Numbered from the stretch's first letter, positions 1-8,858 are shown. The stretch is 64,000 nucleotides of DNA from JAFGPL01 sp963781805 (GCA_963781805.1 CAWAHF010000004.1:1860001-1924000); one strand, 5' to 3'. Numbers and translations are program-made. The notes: generated by a model from the sequence alone, not told the origin.

Positions 1-206
1 ATATGGCAGGTCCGGGACAGGCATTGTCCTATAAAATAGGTGAACTGAAGATTGAAGAGCTGCGAGCCAGAGCTGAAACCACACTCGGGGATAAATTTGA
101 TATCAGAAAGTTTCATGATACTATACTGGAAACAGGCTGTATTCCTTTAAATATTTTGGAAAAAAAGGTTGACACATGGATAAAGGAGTCTCAACAGGAA
201 CATTGA
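1..206 (+). CDS. DUF885 family protein, C-terminal end (partial)
   Basis: Only the last 67 or so codons are present; the gene starts before the window and the reading frame is open to the left edge. The visible part contains the stretch GPGQALSYKIGELKI followed by a region rich in Glu, Ala and Arg, then FDIRKFHDTIL and a closing PLNILEKKV-WI block. This pattern is what I know from the C-terminus of the DUF885 family (putative secreted zinc-dependent peptidase-like proteins common in Bacteroidota). No catalytic residues are inside the visible part, so the enzymatic role rests on family recognition alone. The gene ends 15 bases before the convergent STAS gene. Confidence 0.75.
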   Translation, partial: MAGPGQALSYKIGELKIEELRARAETTLGDKFDIRKFHDTILETGCIPLNILEKKVDTWIKESQQEH

Positions 207-231
207 AGATTTTAGAATAAGTTAATCTTCA
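204..231. terminator. Small hairpin between convergent genes
   Basis: TGAAGATT (204-211) pairs with AATCTTCA (224-231) around a 12-base loop. It spans the stop codons of the DUF885 gene and the convergent STAS gene, so it could end both transcripts. The stem is AT-rich and weak, which limits confidence. Confidence 0.35.
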
Positions 232-533
232 ATAATTTTAAAATCCTTCTCAAGCTTTAATAAGTCAATGATCTCCTTAAATTCAGGAGTAACATTTTTA
301 AGCAGAAACTTTTTTTTCTTTTTCCAGGCAAATTTACGAAGTGTTACCAAAACCTGGGCTGCATAGGTGTCCATAAACTCCAGTCCTTTTAGATCAACAA
401 TTATCGATGTTATCTTTGGACTTATAATTGCCCGCAAAACTTTTATTTTAAACCTATTGGCATTTTTAAGATTTATCCGATCAGTTTTTTCAAACGAAAA
501 AATTGCATAGGATTTGTCCTCTCTTCTAATCAT
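222..533 (-). CDS. STAS-domain protein (anti-sigma factor antagonist-like)
   Basis: A 103-residue protein made of a single STAS domain. The central segment IIVDLKGLEFMDTYAAQVLV matches the usual conserved strand and phosphorylation loop (consensus like IDLSGVxFIDSSGLxxLL), but the canonical Ser-Ser-Gly is replaced by Thr-Tyr-Ala, so a phosphorylatable Ser is absent at the normal place; Thr could substitute. The C-terminal half carries a run of five lysines (WKKKKKF). STAS proteins usually switch anti-sigma factors or partner kinases, but no partner kinase or phosphatase is next to it. A near-perfect 30-base palindrome lies about 100 bases upstream of its start. Confidence 0.7.
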   Translation of the reverse strand: MIRREDKSYAIFSFEKTDRINLKNANRFKIKVLRAIISPKITSIIVDLKGLEFMDTYAAQVLVTLRKFAWKKKKKFLLKNVTPEFKEIIDLLKLEKDFKIIED

Positions 534-630
534 AAATCAATGAATAACTTGCTTCCAACTATAGAATATATTGTAAAAATACAATTTTTATTCTTTTTAG
601 AAAGCGCTGATTCTTTTTCTCAATAATATA

Positions 631-660
631 TTTAGGTCTAAATCCGGATTTTGACCTAAA
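631..660. repeat. 30-bp near-perfect palindrome in an otherwise empty intergenic stretch (534-890)
   Basis: Left arm begins TTTAGGTCTAAATCC and the right arm is its inverse with one T/T mismatch; the centre AAATCCGGATTT is itself a perfect palindrome. It lies 98 bases upstream of the STAS gene start and 230 bases downstream of the lipoprotein gene end. It could be an operator for the STAS gene or a terminator; no T-run follows on the minus strand. The rest of 534-890 shows no reading frame that I can support. Confidence 0.4.
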
Positions 661-890
661 AGCGGGTATATTTTACTTAAATGTTAATAAATGAAAGAAA
701 TTGTGATTAAAAAAAGTCTGCTATGCATTTACCAAATCGATAGTAGGTTTATTATCTCATTCTAAACAGAATAACCACAGATGCCTGGTTATATAAAGTT
801 AAGGGGTTCGAGTTTTAAGTACCCAAGCCCCTCACTCTATGCTGAAATAATCTATTGATTAATTACCTTTCTGACTACTCCAAAAACCGG

Positions 891-1901
891 TTAAAATTCC
901 AGCTTTACAATCAGATATTTATTGGTCATAGTGTTATACGCATTTGACCAAAAATTAGTCCCGTCATACGTAATCCCATATAGGTAATAGTCTTTAAGTG
1001 TATAGGTTTCTATAACTTTAAAAGGAGTCAATGAACATTTGGCAAGATCACCATCAAAGGTAACGTAAAGATAACCATTGTTATAGGTAAGTCCGTATAT
1101 TTCATGATTATTGTTGAACGTAATTTTCGAAATAATGTCATCACCAACCGGATCGTATTTATATAAAGTGTTTTCACTATTGCTGTAACACCATAAATAC
1201 TGTCCGTCCCATGCAATGGCATAAATCCAGGAGCCAAGACTTATACTCGTAAAAATGGTAGAACCTGTAGTCTTACTAATTTTGGTAACTTTATCATATC
1301 CATCATTTGAAACCCAGAGACCCGTATTATCTCTTTCAACAGCCCAGGCAGATTGGGTAGTCGGTATACTGTCAAGAGATCCGTTCAAAAGACTTATTTT
1401 ATATAAGTAATCGCTATCATAACCATTTCCGAACCAGATAATTCCCCCATCGTATGCAATATCAGATCTTAATTGTAACGGGGCATTAAAAGCACCGGAA
1501 ACATTTAATTCGGTTACCCAATCACTGACTACTGGTGCAGATGTAGTTCTGGATGCAATAATCGTATTATCAGGACGGGTGAGATAGAGGGTATCATGAG
1601 AAATCTTAAAATTATAAAGACTGGAAGCAAATTGACCTCCGTCAAAAAACACCTGTCCATTACTTGCCTGAACTAATGCCGTTTCAACAGTCTTAAAATT
1701 ATACTCCTGCATAAAAAGTTCATAACAATATTTATCCTGATTGAATATTATATATTGTCCATCGGTAAGACCCTGTTCCACTTTCCAACTGCCAATTAAT
1801 GGCTGGTAATAATCAGGAATGCTGGAATTATCCTTTTGACATGAGTTAAGTATTAGTACTAAAAATATTCCTGTAACAATTGTAAGCTTTAAATTTTTCA
1901 T
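891..1901 (-). CDS. Lipoprotein with C-terminal beta-propeller-like repeats
   Basis: A 336-residue protein with a lipoprotein signal peptide: positive N-terminus, hydrophobic run, and lipobox LNSC with Cys21, followed by QKDNSS. Residues about 30-125 form a small beta-rich domain of the kind seen in extracellular Bacteroidota lipoproteins. From about residue 145 on there are repeated blades with patterns such as IAYDGGIIWF, AIAWDGQYLWCY, GLTYNNGYLYVTF and GITYDGTNFW, typical of a short beta-propeller related to streptogramin-lyase/NHL-like repeats. The role is unknown; it is probably anchored in the outer or inner membrane facing the periplasm or the surface. It stands alone, with no operon partner. 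Confidence 0.7.
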   Translation of the reverse strand: MKNLKLTIVTGIFLVLILNSCQKDNSSIPDYYQPLIGSWKVEQGLTDGQYIIFNQDKYCYELFMQEYNFKTVETALVQASNGQVFFDGGQFASSLYNFKISHDTLYLTRPDNTIIASRTTSAPVVSDWVTELNVSGAFNAPLQLRSDIAYDGGIIWFGNGYDSDYLYKISLLNGSLDSIPTTQSAWAVERDNTGLWVSNDGYDKVTKISKTTGSTIFTSISLGSWIYAIAWDGQYLWCYSNSENTLYKYDPVGDDIISKITFNNNHEIYGLTYNNGYLYVTFDGDLAKCSLTPFKVIETYTLKDYYLYGITYDGTNFWSNAYNTMTNKYLIVKLEF

Positions 1902-1990
1902 CTTAGTAAGTTTTAGAAATTAATATTTACTTAAACATCTGGAATTCAAGGAAAACATAAAATAATCCCTGAAAAAATAAAATATACAAA

Positions 1991-3100
1991 TTATACAGCC
2001 TCCGCTTGAACCACATTTTCAACAGGTTTTTGTGAAGTTCTGGATAGAAGTTTCGAAATATAATATGCATCCCTACCAGTACCTCCAATGAGACCCGAAG
2101 TCAATCCGAACTGAAATGGCAACCCAACAAAAAATAATTTGTCATTATCTATCGAAACACCTCTGTTTGTCAAAGGCCATCTATCTTCCAGGGTTAGATT
2201 CATTTTAATCCAGGAAAAATCAGGTTTATATCCGGTCGACCAGATAATTGTCGTTACCTGAAGTGTTCTACCGTCTTCCAGCTCGGGTAATCCATTATGA
2301 ACACCTTTTACTCTGGGAACAAGCTCAACTCCCGCGACATGCAAATCCTTAACTGAAACCCTGATAAGCGGACCGCCACTGTGCAGAATTTTTTGCCTGG
2401 CTTTTCTGCCAACAGGCGTTTTTATGGTTAGCAGGTTATTAATTAACCACCAATAAAGCTCTCCCCCGTATTTTAAAAGTCTGTCAGGAATGTGAAAAGT
2501 GGGATTCCCCGAGATATTAGTTTTATGTGTTTTTGCTACTTCAATCGCTATCTCAAGACCTGAAGTTCCTGCTCCAACAACCAGCACATCTCCGTCCGGA
2601 AGTGATTCCGGATTCTTATAATTTGCAGAATGCAACTGGTGAATTTTCATTGATAAACCCCTGGCAAAGGCAGGTATATAAGGATAAGGATGAGTACCCG
2701 TGGCTACAACAATTTTTTCTGCTTCAATTTCTCCTGCAGTAGTCTGAAGTTGAAATACTTCGTTAACAAAATTAAGTTGATTAACCTTAACGCCAGACTT
2801 AACAGGCAAAGAAAATGTTTGAATATACTTTTCAAAATAATCAGCAACTTCTTCTTTTGTTGGAAAACTTCCTCTCTTAGCAGGGAAAAGCATTCCCGGA
2901 AGCCCGTCGTGCTGGGCAGGAGTGAATAGTGCAAGACTGTCCCACCGTTTTCTCCATGAATCCCCTGCATGTTCGTTTTCATCAAGAATAATAAAATCTA
3001 CCCCTGCTTTTTTCAGATAATAACCCGTAGACAAACCAGCCTGGCCGGCTCCGATAACAGCAACCTGCCAGTACTTTTTTTCAATATGAGATGTATGCAT
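1991..3100 (-). CDS. FAD-dependent NAD(P)-binding oxidoreductase (flavin monooxygenase, CzcO/TrkA-like)
   Basis: A 369-residue two-Rossmann flavoprotein. The first dinucleotide motif is VIGAGQAGLS (Gly17, Gly19, Gly22), for FAD; the second is VVGAGTSGLE (Gly176 to Gly181), for NAD(P)H. Between them is the ATGTHPYPYIPAF segment, the ATG-type motif of this class, and near the C-terminus IIWSTGYKPDFSW, another class signature. The family contains flavin-containing monooxygenases and related oxidoreductases; the substrate cannot be told from sequence. The gene is monocistronic and cytosolic, with no signal peptide. Divergent from the serine hydrolase gene at 3288. Confidence 0.85.
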   Translation of the reverse strand: MHTSHIEKKYWQVAVIGAGQAGLSTGYYLKKAGVDFIILDENEHAGDSWRKRWDSLALFTPAQHDGLPGMLFPAKRGSFPTKEEVADYFEKYIQTFSLPVKSGVKVNQLNFVNEVFQLQTTAGEIEAEKIVVATGTHPYPYIPAFARGLSMKIHQLHSANYKNPESLPDGDVLVVGAGTSGLEIAIEVAKTHKTNISGNPTFHIPDRLLKYGGELYWWLINNLLTIKTPVGRKARQKILHSGGPLIRVSVKDLHVAGVELVPRVKGVHNGLPELEDGRTLQVTTIIWSTGYKPDFSWIKMNLTLEDRWPLTNRGVSIDNDKLFFVGLPFQFGLTSGLIGGTGRDAYYISKLLSRTSQKPVENVVQAEAV

Positions 3101-3287
3101 GATTTTTAGATTTGATTGTTGACTAATTGAGGATAAACAATTTATATGGTAAAAAGTTGCGTGTGATAATTTAATTTTCTGCTTTGAATTTTAGATTAAA
3201 TTAAATGTGAGCCGCAATAGAATAGCTCTTCATTTTTTCTTATTTGTCAACTTAATTTATACTTTTAGGTCATAATATATTTTATAA

Positions 3288-4613
3288 ATGAGAAAAGAAC
3301 TTATACTAGGAGCGTTATTGATTTTTCATCTGACTGAAATCAATAGTTTTTCACAGGTTAGGGATTACTGGCCAACATCTGACTGGCAAACAAAAACACC
3401 GGAAGAAAGCGGAATGAATACGGATTGGCTGGGTAATATGCAACAGACGATTGAATCATCTATGCCTTATGTTGATGCTTTCCTGATCGTTAAGAACGGC
3501 TTCCTGGTATTTGAAAAATATTACAACACTTATAATAAAGACAAATATCATATACTTTGCTCATCCACCAAAAGCATCACCAGCATATTGATCGGAATGC
3601 TGCTTAAGCAGCATATGATTGATAGTCCCGGTGAAAAAATTATGAATTTTTTCCCGGAGTATGCCGAATCAAACGATGATCCCCGTCTAAATCAGCTGAC
3701 AATTGAACATATGCTGACATTTACCGCCGGAATTACCAACAATGACGACGTTTCCATGTATCAATCGGATATCATACGATTCTATCTTAGCCAACCATTT
3801 TTTGCCGATCCGGGTGAACAGTTCAAGTATGCAACCCCGGCATCGCACATGTTATCGGCATTCATTAGTAAAAAGACCGGAAAAAATGCCAGGGAGTTTG
3901 CCAATGAAGAGCTTTTTCCAAAACTTGGAATTTCGAACTTTTACTGGCCGTCTGATGGATTAGGCTACAGTTATGGCGGCCACAATTCGTGGTTTTGTCC
4001 GCGAGATATGTTAAAATTCGGCTTTTTGTATCTGAATCATGGGATATGGGATGGTGATACACTTGTCGATCCCGAGTTTGTTTCCACCTCCACAATTGCT
4101 CACTCAGAGGGAGGAAGTCCGCATCATGAAAAATACGGCTATAACTGGTGGATTACCGAAAACAATGGATACCATGTCTTTTTTGCCGGTGGATACGGAG
4201 GACAATTTATTTATGTTGTTCCCGATTTGGATCTTGTTGTTGCTATAACCTGTAGAACGGATAAACACAGGGAAGATGCGAGATTTCTGATTAACGATTA
4301 TGTGGTACCATCCATCCTGGGTTTGACATCTTATAATGAAAATAAGTACAACGAGGAGCCCGAAATAAAAATCTATCCTAATCCTGCAACCGGAGAAGTA
4401 AGTATTGAATTCTATTTAAAAGAACAAGGCAATGTTACGCTTGAAATTACCAATATGACAGGTCAAATTGTTACCAAAATTTTCGAAAATAAGAATTTTC
4501 TTCCCGGACAACATATTATCGCATACCTGCCGGATATTCCGGCGGGATGTTATCTGCTAAATGGCAATTTCTGTTCAAAAAAAGTAATATCCCATCTGTA
4601 CATTGTAAAATAG
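3288..4613 (+). CDS. Secreted serine hydrolase (class C beta-lactamase fold) with T9SS sorting domain
   Basis: A 441-residue secreted protein. An N-terminal signal peptide is followed by a beta-lactamase/penicillin-binding-protein-like domain; the nucleophile motif is S92-S-T-K95 (SxxK). The block LTIEHMLTFTAGI is the usual sequence after the active-site helix in this family (commonly LTIRHLLTHTSGL), and YGYNWWI lies near the KTG-like region. From about residue 357 comes a T9SS type A sorting domain (IYPNPATGEVSIEF, then GCYLLNG and a short C-terminal strand), so the protein is probably exported by type IX secretion and attached to the cell surface. Peptidase or esterase activity is likely; the substrate is unknown. 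Confidence 0.85.
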   Translation: MRKELILGALLIFHLTEINSFSQVRDYWPTSDWQTKTPEESGMNTDWLGNMQQTIESSMPYVDAFLIVKNGFLVFEKYYNTYNKDKYHILCSSTKSITSILIGMLLKQHMIDSPGEKIMNFFPEYAESNDDPRLNQLTIEHMLTFTAGITNNDDVSMYQSDIIRFYLSQPFFADPGEQFKYATPASHMLSAFISKKTGKNAREFANEELFPKLGISNFYWPSDGLGYSYGGHNSWFCPRDMLKFGFLYLNHGIWDGDTLVDPEFVSTSTIAHSEGGSPHHEKYGYNWWITENNGYHVFFAGGYGGQFIYVVPDLDLVVAITCRTDKHREDARFLINDYVVPSILGLTSYNENKYNEEPEIKIYPNPATGEVSIEFYLKEQGNVTLEITNMTGQIVTKIFENKNFLPGQHIIAYLPDIPAGCYLLNGNFCSKKVISHLYIVK

Positions 4614-4693
4614 TACTGCTAGATTTAGGGGTGATTTTTTCAGGAAATGTCTTACTGAAAAAGTAACTATTTACAAACACAAATTTCAATCGT

Positions 4694-6604
4694 ATGAAAA
4701 AGTCAGTCATTATAACCGGTTTTCTCCTGGGCTCATCTATGCTGAGCTTTGCAGGAGATGTTGAACAATCTGTAAGTTCAAAAATTAAAGAAGTAAAAGT
4801 ATTCGTTCAGGGAGCACAGGTAGTGCGTGAAGCATCTTTCAATGTGGTTCCCGGCCGATCGGTTATTACTCTGAAAGACCTCCCATGGAGCATCGACACC
4901 AAAACCATCCGGATTAAATCGAAAGGTGATTTTTACATATTGTCGGTTATGCACCGGAGAAATTACCTGAAAGGCCCTGATAATTCGGGAGAAATCAACA
5001 GGCTTCAGACAGAAAAAAGCAACGTAAGCACTATGCTCGAATCGGAAGAACGACACCTTGCTGTTCTCAAAAAACAGGAAGCCCTGATTCAGGGAAATAC
5101 ACCCAAAGCCGAAAGCAAAGAGAACTACTGGACACTGGACGAATTGAAAAATCTGGTAAACTATTTTGGAGAACAGTTTGATAAAATCAGCGGGGCCATA
5201 CTAATATCAGAACGAAAAATTAATGATTACAAAACCAATTTGACGACCCTGACTAATCAGATCTCTTCTATCGGTTCACCGCAGGACAAATGGATTTCGG
5301 AGGTTGTGGTACAAGTGTTTGCTGACAAACCCGGCAGAGGAAACCTCGAATTACAGTACATCACCCAGAATGCCGGTTGGAAACCATCGTACGACTTACG
5401 GGTAAACAATCTGAAGAATCCTGTCACCCTCTCATACAAAGCCGAGATTAATCAGAATACCGGTGAGGACTGGGACAATGTAAAACTGGTGTTGTCCACT
5501 AAAAATCCATATCTTACCGACAGGTTGCAGGTACTACAACCCTGGTACATCGAGCCAATGAAAAAGATGAACAATCAATCGAGGGGCGGAGCCGGCAACT
5601 CCCAGGCAATAAAGCCCAATGGTGTCACTTCGGACTTTCAAAAAGGAGAAATTACAGGCAAAATTACCGATGTAAACGGCTATCCTTTACCGGGAGTAAC
5701 TCTAGTAATTAAAGGCACTACCATCGGTACAATTACAGATTTAGATGGCAGGTATTCCCTCCGAATTGACCAGCCCAATTCTACATTGGTTTGTAACTAT
5801 ATAGGATATAAGGGTATAGAAACCGAAGCCAACAGCCCGCTGATAAATTTTGTTCTGGGAGAGGATATAGTAGAATTGGAAGAAATAGTTGTAATCGGAT
5901 ATGGAACCAGTCGTAGCGATGATTATTCAGCTTCCCCCGTAAAACAGGATTTGGAACCTGAAGATTTTGTTATCAAAGATCAGGAAGATATGGATGAAAA
6001 TTATGAAGAGATGGAGGTGAAGATACCATACAGCATTCCGTCAGATGGAAAGGATTATACCGCTGTGGTTGATGATTTGAAACTGGCATCGGATTATGTA
6101 TACAAATGTGTGCCCAAACTCAGCCGCGAGGTTTACCTGCAGGCAGGAATCAGCGGCTATGGCAAATATATGCTTAAACCGGGAAATGCCGGATTGTTCT
6201 ACCAGGGAACCTACCTGGGCAACATGGATATGAAATTCGGTAATTATAGCGATACGCTTGATGTTTCTTTTGGTAACGATGAAAAGATTGTGGTAAAACG
6301 CGAAAAAGTCTCAGACAAAGAACAGGCTAAAGCCATAAGCGCCAATAAGACCATTGAGAAGAATTTTAAAATAACCGTAAAGAATACTAAAAACGAACCT
6401 GTAAAACTGCAGTTGCAGGACCAGTATCCTATTGCTGCCAAAGATTATATTCAGTCGGAACCTATTGTTGGCAATGAAGCAAGCTATGACAACAAAACAG
6501 GTATCATTACCTGGAATCTCGAACTAAAACCTAACGAAGAAAAAGAGATTCTCTTCGGTTACCGTATCAAATTCCCAAAAAGTAAGAAAGTGATTCAGGA
6601 GTGA
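4694..6604 (+). CDS. DUF4139/MuiA-like protein with embedded CarboxypepD_reg-like domain
   Basis: A 636-residue protein with signal peptide (MKKSVIITGFLLGSSMLSFA). Residues about 25-120 are the DUF4140 N-terminal part (VKVFVQGAQVVREA), then a coiled coil, then DUF4139 (LELQYITQNAGWKPSYDLRV, and the C-terminal EKEILFGYRIKFPK). Inserted at about residues 318-405 is a carboxypeptidase-like regulatory domain (GKITDVNGYPLPGVTLVIKG, TDLDGRYSLRI) ending in LEEIVVIGYGT, which is the signature at the junction to the plug of SusC-type TonB-dependent receptors. The family is called mucoidy inhibitor MuiA by similarity; its biochemical function is not known. It is followed by a clear terminator. Confidence 0.8.
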   Translation: MKKSVIITGFLLGSSMLSFAGDVEQSVSSKIKEVKVFVQGAQVVREASFNVVPGRSVITLKDLPWSIDTKTIRIKSKGDFYILSVMHRRNYLKGPDNSGEINRLQTEKSNVSTMLESEERHLAVLKKQEALIQGNTPKAESKENYWTLDELKNLVNYFGEQFDKISGAILISERKINDYKTNLTTLTNQISSIGSPQDKWISEVVVQVFADKPGRGNLELQYITQNAGWKPSYDLRVNNLKNPVTLSYKAEINQNTGEDWDNVKLVLSTKNPYLTDRLQVLQPWYIEPMKKMNNQSRGGAGNSQAIKPNGVTSDFQKGEITGKITDVNGYPLPGVTLVIKGTTIGTITDLDGRYSLRIDQPNSTLVCNYIGYKGIETEANSPLINFVLGEDIVELEEIVVIGYGTSRSDDYSASPVKQDLEPEDFVIKDQEDMDENYEEMEVKIPYSIPSDGKDYTAVVDDLKLASDYVYKCVPKLSREVYLQAGISGYGKYMLKPGNAGLFYQGTYLGNMDMKFGNYSDTLDVSFGNDEKIVVKREKVSDKEQAKAISANKTIEKNFKITVKNTKNEPVKLQLQDQYPIAAKDYIQSEPIVGNEASYDNKTGIITWNLELKPNEEKEILFGYRIKFPKSKKVIQE

Positions 6605-6626
6605 TAATAAGTTTTTTAAATTGTTA

Positions 6627-6656
6627 AGGCTGGAGTTTATAACTCCGGCTTTTTTT
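6627..6656 (+). terminator. Rho-independent terminator of the MuiA-like gene
   Basis: Stem AAGGCTGGAGTT / AACTCCGGCTT with one G-T pair and a short AT loop, immediately followed by a run of seven or more T. It lies 22 bases after the stop codon at 6604, which is the expected place. Confidence 0.8.
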
Positions 6657-6727
6657 AATCCTTCATGAAGAAGCCTGAGTTATAAACTCCGACCAGGGAG
6701 GGCGTATGAAGGGGCGTTGATTTTTAT

Positions 6728-6814
6728 AAATCCCGGTTTAGCTTTTTTGGAAGGAAGGAGCACAATTCTTATTAGATTACATTTTACCCTTCCAAAAAAA
6801 CTAAACCGGGATTT
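6728..6814. repeat. 27-bp inverted repeat beside the leader-distal end of the CRISPR array
   Basis: Left arm 6728-6754 and right arm 6788-6814 are complementary over 27 bases with a single C/A mismatch (left starts AAATCCCGGTTTAG; right ends CTAAACCGGGATTT), separated by a 33-base loop. It sits 20 bases from the last (degenerate) repeat of the array, where the pre-crRNA transcript would run out. There is no T-run on the minus strand after it, so it is not a standard terminator in that direction; on the plus strand five T follow. It may be a remnant mobile element or a transcript-end structure. Confidence 0.7.
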
Positions 6815-6834
6815 TTGATTAGAAAAATTACAAC

Positions 6835-8314
6835 GAACCAATTCCACTATGGTGCGATTAAAAGGATTGTCTTATTATTATTCTTCTTTCACCATAACAT
6901 TATTTCAATTCCACTATGGTGCGATTAAAAGAAATAGAAGAGATTGAATCGGTTACGGTTGAAACAGATTTCAATTCCACTATGGTGCGATTAAAAGCTA
7001 TCTCAATAACTATTTCGCTGCCAAAATCAAACTTATTTCAATTCCACTATGGTGCGATTAAAAGGTCACTCCTCGTTCGGTATGTTCAAGAGTGATATCC
7101 ATTTCAATTCCACTATGGTGCGATTAAAAGGTTTTTGTAAAACTCTTGTTTAATTGTTTTAATACATTTCAATTCCACTATGGTGCGATTAAAAGTCTTT
7201 GAAGCTGGGCAGGTATTCTGAATAAGTAATATTTCAATTCCACTATGGTGCGATTAAAAGCAGTCGTTTATTTTTTTCAATCATTGTAATGTAAGCTATT
7301 TCAATTCCACTATGGTGCGATTAAAAGTCTTAAATTGCGAATAAAAAAATCAACAGTTGTTTCATTTCAATTCCACTATGGTGCGATTAAAAGTCTTAAA
7401 TTGCGAATAAAAAAATCAACAGTTGTTTCATTTCAATTCCACTATGGTGCGATTAAAAGTGCTTTTCGTTGCGCCACGAATTGCATTTCAAATAATTTCA
7501 ATTCCACTATGGTGCGATTAAAAGACAAAGTTGATAGTATCAAAATCACCAATATTAATATTTCAATTCCACTATGGTGCGATTAAAAGTCTTTCAAATA
7601 TTCATCACGTTGTTCTATCCCTCGTATTTCAATTCCACTATGGTGCGATTAAAAGTCTTAATTGCCTGCTGCTGGCTGTATGATATTAGATATTTCAATT
7701 CCACTATGGTGCGATTAAAAGCTGTATTATGCTTTGATGCTATATTATATCCTGTAAAATTTCAATTCCACTATGGTGCGATTAAAAGCATAAAGAGTTC
7801 TGAATACTGTATCCGTTCCAAGATTTCAATTCCACTATGGTGCGATTAAAAGCCGTTACTGAGTTGTTTATAATACGCTCAATGATTTGATTTCAATTCC
7901 ACTATGGTGCGATTAAAAGGTTTTATTTATCCGAAAATATGATATGAAAAAATTCATTTCAATTCCACTATGGTGCGATTAAAAGTCGCAATCCATATAA
8001 ACCGGATCAAAAGGACTAAGATTTCAATTCCACTATGGTGCGATTAAAAGTATTGTTTTGGGATTTTCAGCTACTCCCATTCGCTTATTTCAATTCCACT
8101 ATGGTGCGATTAAAAGTATGATCATCCTCAGGCACAAAGGGGAGTTATTTACATTTCAATTCCACTATGGTGCGATTAAAAGCATTACCTCATTGAAGAT
8201 GAAATTGAAGATAAACTTATTTCAATTCCACTATGGTGCGATTAAAAGTCAACAGAATTCATGGCGTGCAGACAGGCATATACAATTTCAATTCCACTAT
8301 GGTGCGATTAAAAG
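6835..8314 (-). CRISPR. CRISPR array, 23 repeats of 30 bp, 22 spacers
   Basis: Twenty-two identical 30-base repeats start at 6902, 6968, 7035, 7101, 7166, 7231, 7298, 7364, 7430, 7495, 7560, 7626, 7692, 7759, 7823, 7890, 7956, 8021, 8087, 8153, 8219 and 8285; a further copy at 6835-6864 differs in its first bases. Spacers are 34-37 bases. Read on the minus strand the repeat begins CTTTTAATCGCACC and ends GGAATTGAAAT; an ATTGAAA-type end is the usual 8-base 5' handle of type I crRNAs, so transcription is on the minus strand, the leader is at the right next to cas2, and the degenerate copy is leader-distal as expected. Two neighbouring spacers (7328-7363 and 7394-7429) are identical, leaving 21 different spacers. 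The uniform repeats suggest a recently active array. Confidence 0.98.
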
Positions 8315-8539
8315 CCGTTTGAAAAATCAATGAAAAAAATTGTTTATCAACAATTTAAGAACTTATATTATCCAACAAAACAATGTATAAAGTCGTCGAA
8401 TGGTAAATATATAAAAATTGCCGGGTTTCGACAACATTTGTAAATGTCTTTAAAACCAACATGTCAAAGAACAAATTTTAAAATGTTGCCGGACTTGCTG
8501 CAACAAAACCAGCAGTCCGAAGTTATGTTCGACAACCTT
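8315..8539 (-). promoter_or_regulatory. CRISPR leader region between cas2 and the first repeat
   Basis: An AT-rich 225-base non-coding stretch directly upstream (minus strand) of the newest repeat; by position it should hold the promoter of the pre-crRNA and the integration signals read by Cas1-Cas2. It contains a strong hairpin, CGGACTTGCTG (8490-8500) with CAGCAGTCCG (8510-8519), one bulged base, just after the cas2 stop codon; it may end the cas transcript. Closer to the array CGTCGAA and TTCGACAAC form a weaker inverted pair. No promoter box is certain. Confidence 0.7.
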
Positions 8540-8803
8540 TTACAGAATCTGATTAAGCGGATTGCGCTCATGTCCCACAATTTCTTTTTCAAGCCACTTT
8601 TCGTTGCGGCTTTTAAAAATAATCAGGCTGTCCTCATCTTTCTCCATTAATTGCCCTGCCTTGTATTTTAACTCCAGGAGCTTGGCATCTGTAATTTCTC
8701 CTTCAAATACCGAGTTCTGTATCCAGTTCAGGTATTTGCGGCAAAGCTTGAGCATCTTGCCCACACGCTTTTTGTTGATATCGTAAACTAATATAACATA
8801 CAT
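8540..8803 (-). CDS. cas2: CRISPR-associated endonuclease Cas2
   Basis: An 87-residue protein of normal Cas2 length. It starts MYVILVYDINKKRV, with the conserved Asp8 at the end of the first beta strand of the ferredoxin-like fold, and has the typical helix KLCRKYLNWIQNSVFEGEI seen in Cas2. Cas2 dimers hold two Cas1 dimers together in the spacer integration complex. It is the last cas gene before the leader and array, and follows cas1 on the same strand with a REP palindrome in the 55-base gap. Confidence 0.96.
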   Translation of the reverse strand: MYVILVYDINKKRVGKMLKLCRKYLNWIQNSVFEGEITDAKLLELKYKAGQLMEKDEDSLIIFKSRNEKWLEKEIVGHERNPLNQIL

Positions 8804-8815
8804 GATTTTTTATTT

Positions 8816-8850
8816 AAAACCTTGCAGGTTTTGGAAACCTGCAAGGTTTT
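8816..8850. repeat. REP-like palindrome (CCTTGCAGG type)
   Basis: AAACCTTGCAGGTTT, a short TGG-type centre, and the exact inverse form a hairpin filling most of the cas2-cas1 gap. Same family as the repeats around the RAYT gene at 20934-21548. Confidence 0.9.
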
Positions 8851-8858
8851 GTTATGGC

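Noticed and set aside
785..835. GGTTCGAG-containing segment resembling a tRNA T-arm
   Set aside because: The flanking bases do not pair into a T stem and no acceptor or anticodon arm is found.
7335..8333. Open frames of 83-91 codons on the plus strand across the CRISPR array, with a repeated FQFHYGAIKS peptide
   Set aside because: They are translations of the CRISPR repeats and spacers; the 30-base repeat is a multiple of three and stays open by chance.
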